Assembly: GCF_044465595.1 (NCBI RefSeq)
Contig: NZ_JBITLV010000002.1
Span: 496,001 to 560,000, forward strand
Reading direction: 5' to 3'
Length of the DNA: 64,000 nucleotides
From: Spongisporangium articulatum
GTDB lineage: Bacteria; Actinomycetota; Actinomycetes; Actinomycetales; Kineosporiaceae
Of the stretch, positions 38,546 to 47,066 are shown piece by piece; within the stretch, counting starts at the first letter, position 1, and every line of letters starts with the position of its first letter. Under the pieces are notes generated by a model. That model saw only the letters and a list, made by a program, of their open reading frames with translations, was not told the origin of the DNA and did no database searches. A program made the translations under genes and the position numbers.

Positions 38546-39079
38546 GTGAGCATCGAGGTCAACAACGAGAGCGGGGTCGAGGTCGACGAGGCCGAGATCT
38601 CCGCCCTGGCCACGCACGTGATCGCCGCCATGCGCGTGCACCCGCAGGCGGAGCTGTCGGTCATGCTGGTCGACGAGGGCGCCATGGAGCAGCTGCACAT
38701 CCAGTGGATGGACGAGCCCGGCCCGACCGACGTGCTCAGTTTCCCCATGGACGAGCTGCGCCCCGGCAAGGACGGCGACGAACCGCAGCCCGGCCTGCTC
38801 GGCGACATCGTGCTCTGCCCGGCCGTCGCCAAGCAGCAGGCCCGCAAGGCCGGGCACTCCACCGAGGAGGAGCTGCTCCTGCTGACGACGCACGGCATCC
38901 TGCACCTGCTCGGGTTCGATCACGCCGAGCCGGAGGAGGAGAGGGAGATGTTCGCGCTGCAGCGCAAGCTGCTCCTGACGTTCCTGGCCGAGCAGGGCCG
39001 TCCGGCGATCAAGGCGCCGGAACCGACCACCGGGTCGCACGCCCCGCGCGCGGGCACGGATCCGGGTTCCGGGTCGTGA
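38546..39079 (+). CDS. ybeY: endoribonuclease YbeY
   Basis: YbeY is a zinc-dependent endoribonuclease needed for 16S rRNA maturation and ribosome quality control. The 177-residue protein begins (GTG)SIEVNNESG, has DVLSFPMDE and ends its core with HGILHLLGFDH, the H3xH5xH zinc site. A 25-residue Pro/Gly-rich tail follows. The GTG is preferred over an ATG three codons upstream because the family starts there and a -10 box lies seven bases before it. corC overlaps its stop by four bases. Confidence 0.94.
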   Translation: MSIEVNNESGVEVDEAEISALATHVIAAMRVHPQAELSVMLVDEGAMEQLHIQWMDEPGPTDVLSFPMDELRPGKDGDEPQPGLLGDIVLCPAVAKQQARKAGHSTEEELLLLTTHGILHLLGFDHAEPEEEREMFALQRKLLLTFLAEQGRPAIKAPEPTTGSHAPRAGTDPGSGS

Positions 39080-40389
39080 CCCAACTGATCCTGCTGGCGG
39101 TCGCGCTGACCGTCCTCGCCGGGCTGGCCGCCGCGTCGGAGGCGGCGCTGTCCCGGATCGGGCGCACGCACGCCGCGGAACTCGCCGCGGCCCGCCGTCC
39201 CGGCGCCGCCGCCCTGGCCCGGGTCGCCGAGGACCCGGCCCCCGTGCTGTCGGTGGCCACGCTCCTGCGGGTCTCGTCCGAGTCGGGCGCCGCGGTCAGC
39301 GTCGTGATGATCATGATCCAGATCTTCGGCACCGGCTGGCGGGCCGGGCTGGTCGCGACCGCGGTGATGGCGGCCGTGTCGTTCGTCGCCGTCGGTGTGG
39401 GCCCGCGCACGCTGGGGCAGCAGTACGCCGAGGGCATCGCGCTGCGCGCCGCCCCCGGACTGAGCGCCCTGACCAGCGTGCTCGGGCCGCTCGCGCAGCT
39501 GCTGGTCGGGGTCGGCAACATGCTCACCCCGGGCCGCGGCCGCCGGTACGGCCCGTTCGCCTCGGAGGCCGAACTGCGCCACATCGTGGACCGGGCCGGC
39601 GAGAACGAGCTGCTGGAGGCCGACGAGCGCAAGATGATCCACTCGGTCATCGACCTCGGCGACACCCTGACCCGCGAGGTCATGGTGCCGCGCACCGACG
39701 TCGTCAGCGTCGACCACGAGACTCCGCTGCACAGCGCGATGTCCCTGTTCCTGCGGTCCGGGTTCTCCCGGGTGCCCGTGGCTGGTGAGGGCAACGACGA
39801 CATCGTGGGCATCCTCTATCTGAAGGACGTCGCGCGCCGGCTGCACGAGCACCCCGAAGCGGGGGAGACGCCAGTCGAAACCATCATGCGCAGGCCGGTC
39901 TTCGTGCCGGACAGCAAACCCGCAGACGCCCTGCTGCGCGAGATGCAGCACGCCGGGCACGCCGCCGTCGTCGTCGACGAGTACGGCGGCACCGCCGGTC
40001 TGGTCACCATCGAGGACATCCTCGAGGAGATCGTCGGTGAGATCGCCGACGAGTACGACACCGACACCCCCGAGCACGAGCAGCTGGACGACGGGACCTG
40101 GCGGGTCAGCTCGCGGCTGCACATCGCCGACCTCGGGGAGGTCGTCGGGGTCGAGCTGGACGACGAGGAGGTCGACACCGTGGGCGGGCTGCTCTCGAAA
40201 GCCATCGGGCGCGTGCCGATCACGGGGTCGAAGGCCGAGGTGGCCGGGCTGGAGCTGACCGCCGAACGGTTCGAGGGGCGCCGGCACCACCTGGCCACCG
40301 TGCTGGTCCGGCGGCTGCCCGAGGCGGAGCTCGAGGAACGCGAGGCGCGTGAGCGTGACCAGCGCGAGCACGAGAGGAGCCGGCGGTGA
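39076..40389 (+). CDS. corC: CNNM/CBS-pair membrane protein (CorC/HlyC family)
   Basis: This 437-residue protein has an N-terminal DUF21/CNNM membrane domain (residues 1-150, shorter and more Ala-rich than usual), the GENELLEADERKMIHSV linker, a CBS pair (REVMVPRTDVVSVD; ETIMRRPVFVPDS; VVDEYGGTAGLVTIEDILEEIVGEI) and a C-terminal transporter-associated domain. Relatives take part in Mg2+/Co2+ transport. It lies in the conserved ybeY-corC-era operon with four-base overlaps on both sides. Confidence 0.92.
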   Translation: MTQLILLAVALTVLAGLAAASEAALSRIGRTHAAELAAARRPGAAALARVAEDPAPVLSVATLLRVSSESGAAVSVVMIMIQIFGTGWRAGLVATAVMAAVSFVAVGVGPRTLGQQYAEGIALRAAPGLSALTSVLGPLAQLLVGVGNMLTPGRGRRYGPFASEAELRHIVDRAGENELLEADERKMIHSVIDLGDTLTREVMVPRTDVVSVDHETPLHSAMSLFLRSGFSRVPVAGEGNDDIVGILYLKDVARRLHEHPEAGETPVETIMRRPVFVPDSKPADALLREMQHAGHAAVVVDEYGGTAGLVTIEDILEEIVGEIADEYDTDTPEHEQLDDGTWRVSSRLHIADLGEVVGVELDDEEVDTVGGLLSKAIGRVPITGSKAEVAGLELTAERFEGRRHHLATVLVRRLPEAELEEREARERDQREHERSRR

Positions 40390-40655
40390 AGCTGTTCAAC
40401 CGGGGCCCCAAGGCCGTCTACACCGAGCCCGGTGAGTTCCGCGTGGTCCTGCAGTTGCCGGGCGCGCAGCCGCTGCTCGTGGTCCGGGAGCTGCGCCGAG
40501 TCTCGACGCTGGACCTGGAGGCGGCCGTGGCGGTGGTCAAGGATGCCCCGGCGATCGTCGTCGAAGGGCTGAGCGAGGCCAGCGCCGGCGCGGTCGTGGA
40601 GAGGCTGGTGCGCGCGGGCGGGCGAGCCGTGACGCATCCGATGGAGAACCTGTGA
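40386..40655 (+). CDS. small protein resembling the ribosomal L7/L12 C-terminal domain
   Basis: This 89-residue protein (MKLFNRGPKAVYTEPGEFRV at the start) occupies the corC-era slot held by uncharacterised small genes in other actinobacteria. From residue 15 it aligns by eye, without gaps over about 71 residues, to the ribosomal L7/L12 C-terminal domain as I remember it, with about one third identity: EF.V.L, the G-A turn, VVKDAPAIVVEGLSEASA against the L7/L12 V..AP..VKEGVSK..A segment, and a final AGG turn. The N-terminal dimerisation domain and hinge of L7/L12 are absent. It may bind a translation GTPase, or use the same fold for something else. GTG start; overlaps both neighbours by four bases. 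Confidence 0.8.
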   Translation: MKLFNRGPKAVYTEPGEFRVVLQLPGAQPLLVVRELRRVSTLDLEAAVAVVKDAPAIVVEGLSEASAGAVVERLVRAGGRAVTHPMENL

Positions 40656-41560
40656 CTGACGAATTCCGTTCCGGCTTCGCGTGTTTCGTGGGGCGGCCCA
40701 ACGCCGGCAAGTCGACCCTCACCAACGCTCTGGTGGGGGAGAAGGTCGCGATCACCTCGTCGCGGCCGCAGACCACGCGGCACACCATCCGCGGCATCGT
40801 GCACCGGCCGGACGCGCAGCTGGTGCTCGTCGACACGCCCGGCCTGCACCGCCCGCGCACCCTGCTCGGCGAGCGGCTGAACGACCTGGTGCGCGAGACG
40901 CTGCTCGAGGTCGACGTGATCGGTTTCTGCCTGCCCGCCGACGAGAAGCTCGGCCCCGGCGACAAGTTCATCGCCCGCGAGCTGGCCGACGTGCGGCGCA
41001 CACCCGTCGTGGCGATCGTGACCAAGACGGACAAGGTGCCCCGCGCCCGGGTGGCCGAGCACCTGATGGACGTGCAGGACGCGTGTCCGTTCGCGGCCGA
41101 CATCGTGCCCGTCTCGGCGCAGGACGGGTTCCAGGTCGACGTGCTCACCGACGTCCTGGTCGGGCACCTGCCGCCCGGGCCGGCGCTGTACCCGGAGGGC
41201 GAGCTCACCGACGAGCCCGAGTCGGTGATGATCGCGGAGCTGGTGCGTGAGGCCGCCCTCGAGGGTGTGCGCGACGAACTGCCGCACTCGCTCGCCGTGG
41301 TCGTGGACGAGATCGTCCCGCGCGAGGACCGGCCGGACGACGACCCGCTGCTCGACGTCCGGGTGCAGCTGTTCGTCGAACGGGACAGCCAGAAGGCGAT
41401 CATCATCGGCCGGGGCGGCTCGCGGCTGCGCGAGGTGGGCACGAACGCCCGGCAGGAGATCCAGCGGTTGCTCGGCACCCGCGTGCACCTGGACCTGCGG
41501 GTGAAGGTCGCCAAGGACTGGCAGCGGGACCCGAAGCAGATGCAGCGGCTGGGGTTCTGA
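40652..41560 (+). CDS. era: GTPase Era, 16S rRNA/30S assembly factor
   Basis: Era binds the 3' end of 16S rRNA and supports 30S assembly. The 302-residue protein has G1 GRPNAGKST (residues 14-22), switch I TTRHTIRG, G3 DTPG, G4 TKTD and a C-terminal KH domain with IIIGRGGSRLREVGTNAR. The effector tail SQKAIIIG and WQRDPKQMQRLGF are typical. GTG start overlaps the preceding small gene by four bases; the MFS gene starts immediately after its TGA, so it may be co-transcribed. Confidence 0.96.
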   Translation: MTDEFRSGFACFVGRPNAGKSTLTNALVGEKVAITSSRPQTTRHTIRGIVHRPDAQLVLVDTPGLHRPRTLLGERLNDLVRETLLEVDVIGFCLPADEKLGPGDKFIARELADVRRTPVVAIVTKTDKVPRARVAEHLMDVQDACPFAADIVPVSAQDGFQVDVLTDVLVGHLPPGPALYPEGELTDEPESVMIAELVREAALEGVRDELPHSLAVVVDEIVPREDRPDDDPLLDVRVQLFVERDSQKAIIIGRGGSRLREVGTNARQEIQRLLGTRVHLDLRVKVAKDWQRDPKQMQRLGF

Positions 41561-42859
41561 GTGGCCGCTGCCTCCGACCGGCCGGCCCGTCGGCTGCTGG
41601 CCGACCTGACCCCGCTGCGGGTCAACCCCGCGTACCGGCGGATGTGGTTCGGGCTGTCGCTGTCGGGGATCGGCGCGCAGTTGACCACCGTCGCCGTCGG
41701 GCTGCAGGTGTACGACCTGACCCGGTCGACGTTCAAGGTCGGCCTCGTGGGGCTGTTCGCGCTGGTGCCCCTGATCGCGGCCGGGTTGTACGGCGGCTCG
41801 GTGATCGACGCGCTCGACCGGCGCCGGGTCATCATCACGACGGCGTCCGGGATCCTGCTCTGCGCGGTCGCTTTCACGGTGCAGGCGGTGGCCCACGTCG
41901 ACCACGTGTGGTTGTTGTACGGGCTGGTGTCGGTACAGAACGTCTTCTACCCGGTCAACTCCTCGGCCCGGGCCACCATCACGCCGCGGCTGATCGGGCG
42001 TGAGCTGCTGCCGGCGGCCAACGCGCTGAACAGCGTGTCGATGGGCGTGAGCTTCACGCTCGGCCCGCTGCTGGCCGGCCTGCTGGTGGCCTGGGTGGGG
42101 TTCGGAGGCGCCTACGCCGTCGAGGCCGTGCTGCTGGTGTTCGCGCTGACCACGCTCGTGGCCCTGCCGTCGCTGCCGCCCGAGGGCGAGGTCAGCCGGT
42201 CCGGGATCCGTTCCGTGCTGGAGGGTTTCGCGTATCTCGGCACCCGGCCCAACGTGCGGATGACGTTCCTCGTGGACATCGCCGCGATGGCGCTGGCCAT
42301 GCCGCGCGTGCTGTTCCCGGCCTTGGCCGCGACCAGGCTCGGGGGTGGGGCGACGACCGTGGGCATCCTGTCGGCCGGGGTGGCGGTCGGGACGACCCTC
42401 GCCGGGCTCTTCTCCGGCCCGCTCGGGCACGTGCGGCGCCAGGGGGTGGCGGTCCTGATGTCCGTGCTGGCGTGGGGGGCGTTGATCGCGTTGTTCGGGG
42501 TGGTCGTCGCGGCCTCGCCGGGCCCGGACGCCGACGGTGGCATGCGCTGGTGGATCTGGCCCGCGGCCTTCGTTCTCGCTTGCGCCGGGGCCGCCGACGC
42601 GGTCTCCGGGGTGTTCCGGAACACGATCCTGCAGACCGCGACCCCCGACGCGATGCGCGGCCGGTTGCAGGGCGTCTTCTTCGTGGTGGTGGCCGGTGGC
42701 CCGCGGCTGGGCGACCTGCTGCTCGGCGCCGTGGCCGACGTCAGCGCCGAGACGGTGGCCGCGATCGCCGGCGGCCTGGCCTGCGTCGTCGTGGTGCTCC
42801 TGCTGGCGAGGTTCCAACCGGGCTTCGCCCGCTACGACGCCGCCGACCCCACCCCGTGA
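41561..42859 (+). CDS. MFS exporter, EntS-like
   Basis: A 432-residue, 12-helix major facilitator of the EntS/MFS_3 type: short cytoplasmic start, WFGLSLSGIGAQLTTVAVGLQVYDLTRS, the motif-A-like loop GGSVIDALDRRRVI, and VNSSARATITPRLIGRELLPAANAL in the N-terminal half. A long cytoplasmic or periplasmic loop SPGPDADGGMRWW is seen near residue 330. Relatives export siderophores or drugs; the substrate cannot be read here. It starts directly after era and ends before the large inverted repeat shared with convergent ackA. Confidence 0.82.
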   Translation: MAAASDRPARRLLADLTPLRVNPAYRRMWFGLSLSGIGAQLTTVAVGLQVYDLTRSTFKVGLVGLFALVPLIAAGLYGGSVIDALDRRRVIITTASGILLCAVAFTVQAVAHVDHVWLLYGLVSVQNVFYPVNSSARATITPRLIGRELLPAANALNSVSMGVSFTLGPLLAGLLVAWVGFGGAYAVEAVLLVFALTTLVALPSLPPEGEVSRSGIRSVLEGFAYLGTRPNVRMTFLVDIAAMALAMPRVLFPALAATRLGGGATTVGILSAGVAVGTTLAGLFSGPLGHVRRQGVAVLMSVLAWGALIALFGVVVAASPGPDADGGMRWWIWPAAFVLACAGAADAVSGVFRNTILQTATPDAMRGRLQGVFFVVVAGGPRLGDLLLGAVADVSAETVAAIAGGLACVVVVLLLARFQPGFARYDAADPTP

Positions 42860-42873
42860 CCCCATCCCCCCTT

Positions 42874-42931
42874 CTCGTGATCATGGAAAGTTCTACTGGA
42901 GGCGCAGAGTAGAACTTTCCATGATCACGAG
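42874..42931. repeat. 24-bp perfect inverted repeat between the MFS gene and ackA
   Basis: Arms 42874-42897 and 42908-42931 are perfectly complementary around a 10-base loop. The arm core is GTGATCATGGAAAGTTCTAC. It lies between convergent genes, where it can act as a bidirectional terminator, and its right arm encodes the last codon and TGA of ackA. A very similar repeat lies at 52125-52212. Confidence 0.85.
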
Positions 42932-44031
42932 GAGAGGTGGGGGAGGCAGTGGCGGGCGATCTGGAGCTCCTCGTCCGTCGGGACGACGAGCACCGTCACC
43001 GGTGAACCGTCCCGCGAGATCACGCGCGGCCCCGAACCCGACGTGTTGCGGGCCGGGTCGAGTGCGATGCCCAGGTGCTCCAGCCCCTCGACCGCGGAAG
43101 CGCGTACCTCCGCACTGTTCTCGCCGACGCCCGCAGTGAAGACCAGGACGTCGAGGCCACCGAGCAGGGCCAGGTAGCCGCCGATGTACTGCTGCACCCG
43201 GTGCGCGTAGACGTCGAGCGCGAGCCCCGCGGCTGCATCACCGTCTGCGGCCGCGGTCTGCACGTCCCGCATGTCGGCGTGCCCGGTCAACCCGAGGAGC
43301 CCGCTGCGCTTGTTCAGCAGGGTGTCGACCTCGTCCAGAGACATCCCCTGGCGCAACAGGTGCAGCACCGCGCCGGGGTCGAGATCACCGCCCCGGGTGC
43401 CCATCACGAGCCCCTCCATCGGCGTCAGCCCCATCGACGTGGCCACCGACCGGCCGTCCCGCACCGCGCACGCCGACGCCCCGTTCCCGAGGTGCAGCAC
43501 GATCAGCCGCGCGGCGGGCGACCCCAGGAACGCGGCGGCCACCTCGGACACGTACTCGTGCGACGTCCCGTGGAACCCGTACCGCCGCACCCCGAACCGC
43601 TCGGCCACGGAGGCGTCGATCGCGTAGGTCGACGCCTCGTCGGGGATCGTCGCGTGGAAGGCGGTGTCGAACACGGCGACCTGCGGCACGTCCGGGAAGG
43701 CCGTACGCGCCGCGCGGATGCCGACGGCGGCCGGCGGGTTGTGCAGCGGAGCGAGCTCGGCGAGCTCATCGATCCCGGCCAGCACGTCGTCGTCCACCAG
43801 GGTCGGGGCCCGAAACCGCTCGCCACCGTGCACGATCCGGTGCCCGACGGCCTCGGGGGCCAGGTCGGGCACCTCGCGCAGCACCTGGTCCAGGGCCGCC
43901 GCGTGGTCGGGCACCTCGTCCGAGCCGATCCGCTCCACCAGCCCTGACGCGAGCACCTGCTCCGAAGGCATCGCGATCAGCCGGTACTTCAGCGACGACG
44001 ACCCGCTGTTGAGGACGAGAACCTCAGGCAT
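42925..44031 (-). CDS. ackA: acetate kinase
   Basis: AckA converts acetyl phosphate and ADP to acetate and ATP. The 368-residue protein begins with the ASKHA phosphate motif VLVLNSGSSSLKYRL and carries GHRIVHGGERF, LAPLHNPPAA, FDTAFHATIPDEAS, YGFHGTSHEYV, VLHLGNGASACAV and VFTAGVGENSAEVR. Length is slightly short (E. coli 400) but all motifs are present. Its stop codon lies inside the inverted repeat. It overlaps pta by eight bases and is its operon partner. Confidence 0.96.
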   Translation of the reverse strand: MPEVLVLNSGSSSLKYRLIAMPSEQVLASGLVERIGSDEVPDHAAALDQVLREVPDLAPEAVGHRIVHGGERFRAPTLVDDDVLAGIDELAELAPLHNPPAAVGIRAARTAFPDVPQVAVFDTAFHATIPDEASTYAIDASVAERFGVRRYGFHGTSHEYVSEVAAAFLGSPAARLIVLHLGNGASACAVRDGRSVATSMGLTPMEGLVMGTRGGDLDPGAVLHLLRQGMSLDEVDTLLNKRSGLLGLTGHADMRDVQTAAADGDAAAGLALDVYAHRVQQYIGGYLALLGGLDVLVFTAGVGENSAEVRASAVEGLEHLGIALDPARNTSGSGPRVISRDGSPVTVLVVPTDEELQIARHCLPHLSS

Positions 44032-46138
44032 CGGCCTGCACCGCCGTGATCGCGACCGTGTTCACGATGTCCCGGACCGTCGTCCCGCGGGACAGGTCGT
44101 TCACCGGCCGGCGCAACCCCTGCAGCACCGGGCCGATGGCCAACGCGCCCGCCGAGCGTTGCACCGCCTTGTACGTGTTGTTGCCCGTGTTCAGGTCGGG
44201 GAACACGAACACCGTGGCCCGCCCGGCCACCGGCGAACCGGGCAGCTTGCTCTCGCCGACCTCGGGGTCGGCGGCCGCGTCGTACTGCATCGGCCCCTCG
44301 ACGATGAGGTCGGGCCGTCTCGACTTCACGAGAGCGGTTGCCTCCCGGACCTTGTCGACGTCCGCTCCGCTGCCGGAGTCGCCCGTCGAGTAGGAGAGCA
44401 TCGCCACCCGCGGGTCGATGCCGAACTGGGCGGCCGTGGCCGCCGAGGAGATCGCGATGGTGGCCAGCTGCTCGGCGTCCGGGTCGGGCACCACCGCGCA
44501 GTCGCCGTACACGAGCACCCGGTCGGCCAGGGCCATCAGGAACACGCTCGACACGACCGACACCCCGTCGGCGCGGCCGACGATCTCGAACGCCGGCCGG
44601 ATCGTGTGCGCGGTGGTGTGCGCGGCCCCCGACACCATCCCGTCGACCATGCCGAGATGCACCATCATCGTGCCGAAGTACGAGACGTCGGGTACCACGT
44701 CGTAGGCCGCCTCGGGCGTGACGCCGCGGTGGGCGCGCAGTTTCGCGTACTCGTCGGCGAACCGGGCGCGCAGGTCCTCGTCGTACGGCGAGACCACCGC
44801 GGCCGCCGAGATGTCCACCCCCAGGCGCGAGGCCCGGGCCCGCACCCGGTCCTCGTCCCCGAGGATGGTCAGCCGCGCGATCCGCCGGGACAGCACCGTG
44901 GCCGCCGCCCGCAGCACCCGGTCGTCCTCGCCCTCGGGCAGCACGACGTGTTTGTCCGCGGCCCGGGCCCGCTCGGTCAGCAGGTGCTCGAACATCAGGG
45001 GCGTGACGACGTCCGTCGCGCTCAGGTCGAGCCGGTCGAGCAGCTGCTCCGCGTCGACGGCGGCCTCGAACAGGGCCAGCGCCGTGTCGAACTTGCGGGG
45101 CGACTCGGCGGCCAGCCGCCCGCGTGACGCGATCACCCGGGCGGTCGTCTCGAAGGTGTCCAGCGGGCTGCGCACGATCGGCAGCCGGACCTTCAGGCCG
45201 GCGATGAGTTGCCGCACGGGCTCGGCCAGGTCGAGACCGCCGTTCAGGATGATCCCGGTCAGCGACGGGTACGTGCCCGACGCGCTGGCCAGCATCACCG
45301 CCAGGACGACGTCGGGCCGGTCGCCGGGAACCACCACGACGGCGCCCTCCGTCAGCCGCGGCAGCACGTGCTCCACCGACATGGCGGCCACCACCACGCC
45401 CAGCGCCTCCCGGCCCAGCAGCGATTCGTCGCCGAACGCGAGCTCGCCGTCGACCGCCCCGACCAGGGTGGAGAACCCGGGGGCGACCAGGTACGGGTCC
45501 TCCGGGACGGCCCACACAGGCAGCCGGACGCCGGTCGCGGCCTCGGCGGTCGAGCCCACCTCGGCCACGGTGTCGGGGATCGACGCGGGGTCGGCCCGGT
45601 TGACGACGACCGCCAGCACCTGGGCGTGCGCGGCCACCAGCTCGCGGCCGGCCGCCTCCGCCACCGCGGCCACGTCGTGCGGGACCCGCGGTTCGGCCTG
45701 GCCGAGGTAGCCGCGGCCCGCGGGGTCGCGCCCGCTGAGCACCAGCACGACCGGCGTCCCGAGGTTGGCGGCGACCCGGGCGTTGAACGACAGCTCGGTC
45801 GGGGTGCTCACGTCGGTGTAGTCGGAGCCGACCACGACCACCGCGTCGCAGGCGGCCTCCACGGCCTTGTACCGCTCGACGATCCGGGCCAGCGCGGCGT
45901 CCGCATCGTCGTGCACGTCGTCGTAGCTGACGCCCACGGCGTCGTCGTAGGCCTGCTCGGCGGTGGCGTGCTCGAGCAGCAGCTGCAGCACGTAGTCGGG
46001 TTCGGAGCTGCTGCGGGTGATCGGCCGGAACACGCCGACGTGCCGGACCTGGCGGCTGAGCAGGGTCAGCAGCCCGAGCGCGACGATCGACTTGCCGGAG
46101 TGCCCCTCGACGGAGGCGACGTACACGCTGCGGGCCAC
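44024..46138 (-). CDS. pta: phosphate acetyltransferase (long, multi-domain type)
   Basis: Pta interconverts acetyl-CoA and acetyl phosphate. The 704-residue long-form enzyme has an N-terminal P-loop/CobQ-like domain (VEGHSGKSIVALGLL), a central DRTGG domain, and the catalytic PTA domain from about residue 375 (KHVVLPEGEDDRVLRAA; GMVDGMVSGAAHTTAHTIRPAF; MLSYSTGDSGSG). With ackA it forms the acetate overflow/assimilation route. The GTG start is supported by TAGTTT six bases upstream, a leaderless -10. Confidence 0.96.
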   Translation of the reverse strand: MARSVYVASVEGHSGKSIVALGLLTLLSRQVRHVGVFRPITRSSSEPDYVLQLLLEHATAEQAYDDAVGVSYDDVHDDADAALARIVERYKAVEAACDAVVVVGSDYTDVSTPTELSFNARVAANLGTPVVLVLSGRDPAGRGYLGQAEPRVPHDVAAVAEAAGRELVAAHAQVLAVVVNRADPASIPDTVAEVGSTAEAATGVRLPVWAVPEDPYLVAPGFSTLVGAVDGELAFGDESLLGREALGVVVAAMSVEHVLPRLTEGAVVVVPGDRPDVVLAVMLASASGTYPSLTGIILNGGLDLAEPVRQLIAGLKVRLPIVRSPLDTFETTARVIASRGRLAAESPRKFDTALALFEAAVDAEQLLDRLDLSATDVVTPLMFEHLLTERARAADKHVVLPEGEDDRVLRAAATVLSRRIARLTILGDEDRVRARASRLGVDISAAAVVSPYDEDLRARFADEYAKLRAHRGVTPEAAYDVVPDVSYFGTMMVHLGMVDGMVSGAAHTTAHTIRPAFEIVGRADGVSVVSSVFLMALADRVLVYGDCAVVPDPDAEQLATIAISSAATAAQFGIDPRVAMLSYSTGDSGSGADVDKVREATALVKSRRPDLIVEGPMQYDAAADPEVGESKLPGSPVAGRATVFVFPDLNTGNNTYKAVQRSAGALAIGPVLQGLRRPVNDLSRGTTVRDIVNTVAITAVQADA

Positions 46139-46144
46139 ACCCCA

Positions 46145-46150
46145 AAACTA
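46145..46150 (-). promoter_or_regulatory. -10 box TAGTTT, leaderless promoter of pta-ackA
   Basis: On the minus strand TAGTTT is followed by six bases and the pta GTG. Confidence 0.5.
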
Positions 46151-46185
46151 CGGGGCCGAGCCGAACCGCAGGCGACGCCCGCCGC

Positions 46186-46860
46186 TCAGGCGGGCCCGGC
46201 GTCGTCCCTGCGGCTCTTCGGCTCCTCCGGTGCCCCGGACGCCAGCCGTTCCGGGCGAACCGCCAGGTAGGAGTACTGCCGCGGGGGTTCGGCCCGGGCG
46301 GCGGGCGGGCGGCCGAGGTAGCCGTAGCGGCGCAGGAGGTACACGGCGCCGAGGGCCAGCGCGGCGCCGGTCACGCCGCCGAGGGTGTTCAGGATCACGT
46401 CGTCCACATCCGTACTGCGGCTCCAGATGGGCAGCTGGAGGATCTCGACGGTCATCGAGGCGCCGCCGCTGAGCAGGACGGCGACCAGGAACGCGGCGCC
46501 GGACATCAGCTCGCGCAGACTGAGGTAGAGGAAGAACCCGAGCGGGACGAACAGGGCCACGTTCCCGCCGGCGTAGATGACGAAGGACTCCAGCGAGTCC
46601 CACTTGTAGAGCCGGATCGTGGCCAGCGGCTCGGTCTGCAGGTACCCGGGGCTGCGGGCGTTCGAGCGGGGGGTCAGCGTGGCCACGGCGATCGCCAGCC
46701 CGGAACCGAGCGCGAGCACCGTGGGCGCCGGGTCGAGGCCGTACGGGAAGGCGCGGCTGAGCCGGACCTGCCAGGCGAGCGCGCAGGCGGCCACCACGAT
46801 GCAGACCTCGATGAGGACCTGACCGCCGAAGCTCTGCACGAACTGGTACACACCGATCAT
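46186..46860 (-). CDS. VanZ-like membrane protein
   Basis: A 224-residue membrane protein with five helices. The middle part AGGNVALFVPLGFFLYL followed by SMTVEILQLPI and STDVDDVILNTLGG is the VanZ-like pattern; VanZ confers low-level teicoplanin resistance in enterococci, but most VanZ-like proteins have no known role. The C-terminus is a polar cytoplasmic tail. CCGAGG lies about six bases before the ATG. It is divergent from leuA and lies upstream of pta on the same strand with a 47-base gap. Confidence 0.85.
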   Translation of the reverse strand: MIGVYQFVQSFGGQVLIEVCIVVAACALAWQVRLSRAFPYGLDPAPTVLALGSGLAIAVATLTPRSNARSPGYLQTEPLATIRLYKWDSLESFVIYAGGNVALFVPLGFFLYLSLRELMSGAAFLVAVLLSGGASMTVEILQLPIWSRSTDVDDVILNTLGGVTGAALALGAVYLLRRYGYLGRPPAARAEPPRQYSYLAVRPERLASGAPEEPKSRRDDAGPA

Positions 46861-46910
46861 TGTCGGCCTCGGGGCTGAGAACGTCCTGAGCCGCCGGAGT
46901 CCCGGTGCTG

Positions 46911-46916
46911 TACTCT
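46911..46916 (+). promoter_or_regulatory. -10 box TACTCT of the leuA leader transcript
   Basis: TACTCT ends six bases before the GTG of the leader peptide, so the leader peptide itself is probably translated from a leaderless mRNA. Confidence 0.55.
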
Positions 46917-46922
46917 GCTTAC

Positions 46923-46970
46923 GTGCGTCTGGCGCAGCTCCTCCTTCGTCGCCGCGACGAGGCCCGGTAG
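46923..46970 (+). CDS. leuL: leuA leader peptide (attenuator peptide)
   Basis: A 15-codon frame reads MRLAQLLLRRRDEAR with three consecutive leucine codons (CTC CTC CTT), followed by TAG and the leuA leader stem. This is the classical attenuation layout: scarce charged Leu-tRNA stalls the ribosome at the LLL codons and changes the downstream RNA fold. Leucine-rich leaders before actinobacterial leuA have been described from comparative genomics. The GTG follows a -10 box by six bases. Confidence 0.8.
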   Translation: MRLAQLLLRRRDEAR

Positions 46971-46989
46971 GTCGGCCTTCTCGTCGCGG
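46952..46989 (+). promoter_or_regulatory. leuA attenuator stem overlapping the leader peptide
   Basis: CCGCGACGAG (46952-46961) and CTCGTCGCGG (46980-46989) are perfectly complementary. The left arm overlaps the last leader codons and the loop holds the stop codon, so ribosome position decides whether the stem forms. The remaining leader to leuA (46990-47066) is GC-rich with further pairing potential; whether control is transcriptional or translational is not clear. Confidence 0.65.
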
Positions 46990-47066
46990 TGGTTCCTGCG
47001 CGCCGGCCCAGATCTTTCGCCCCCTGAGTGTGGGCGAGCCCGTGCAGACGAAGTGAGGCAAGTCCA

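Noticed and set aside
35879..39040. Minus-strand open frame of 1053 codons spanning phoH to ybeY
   Set aside because: Runs across uvsE in another frame and opposite phoH/ybeY; no ribosome site or motif.
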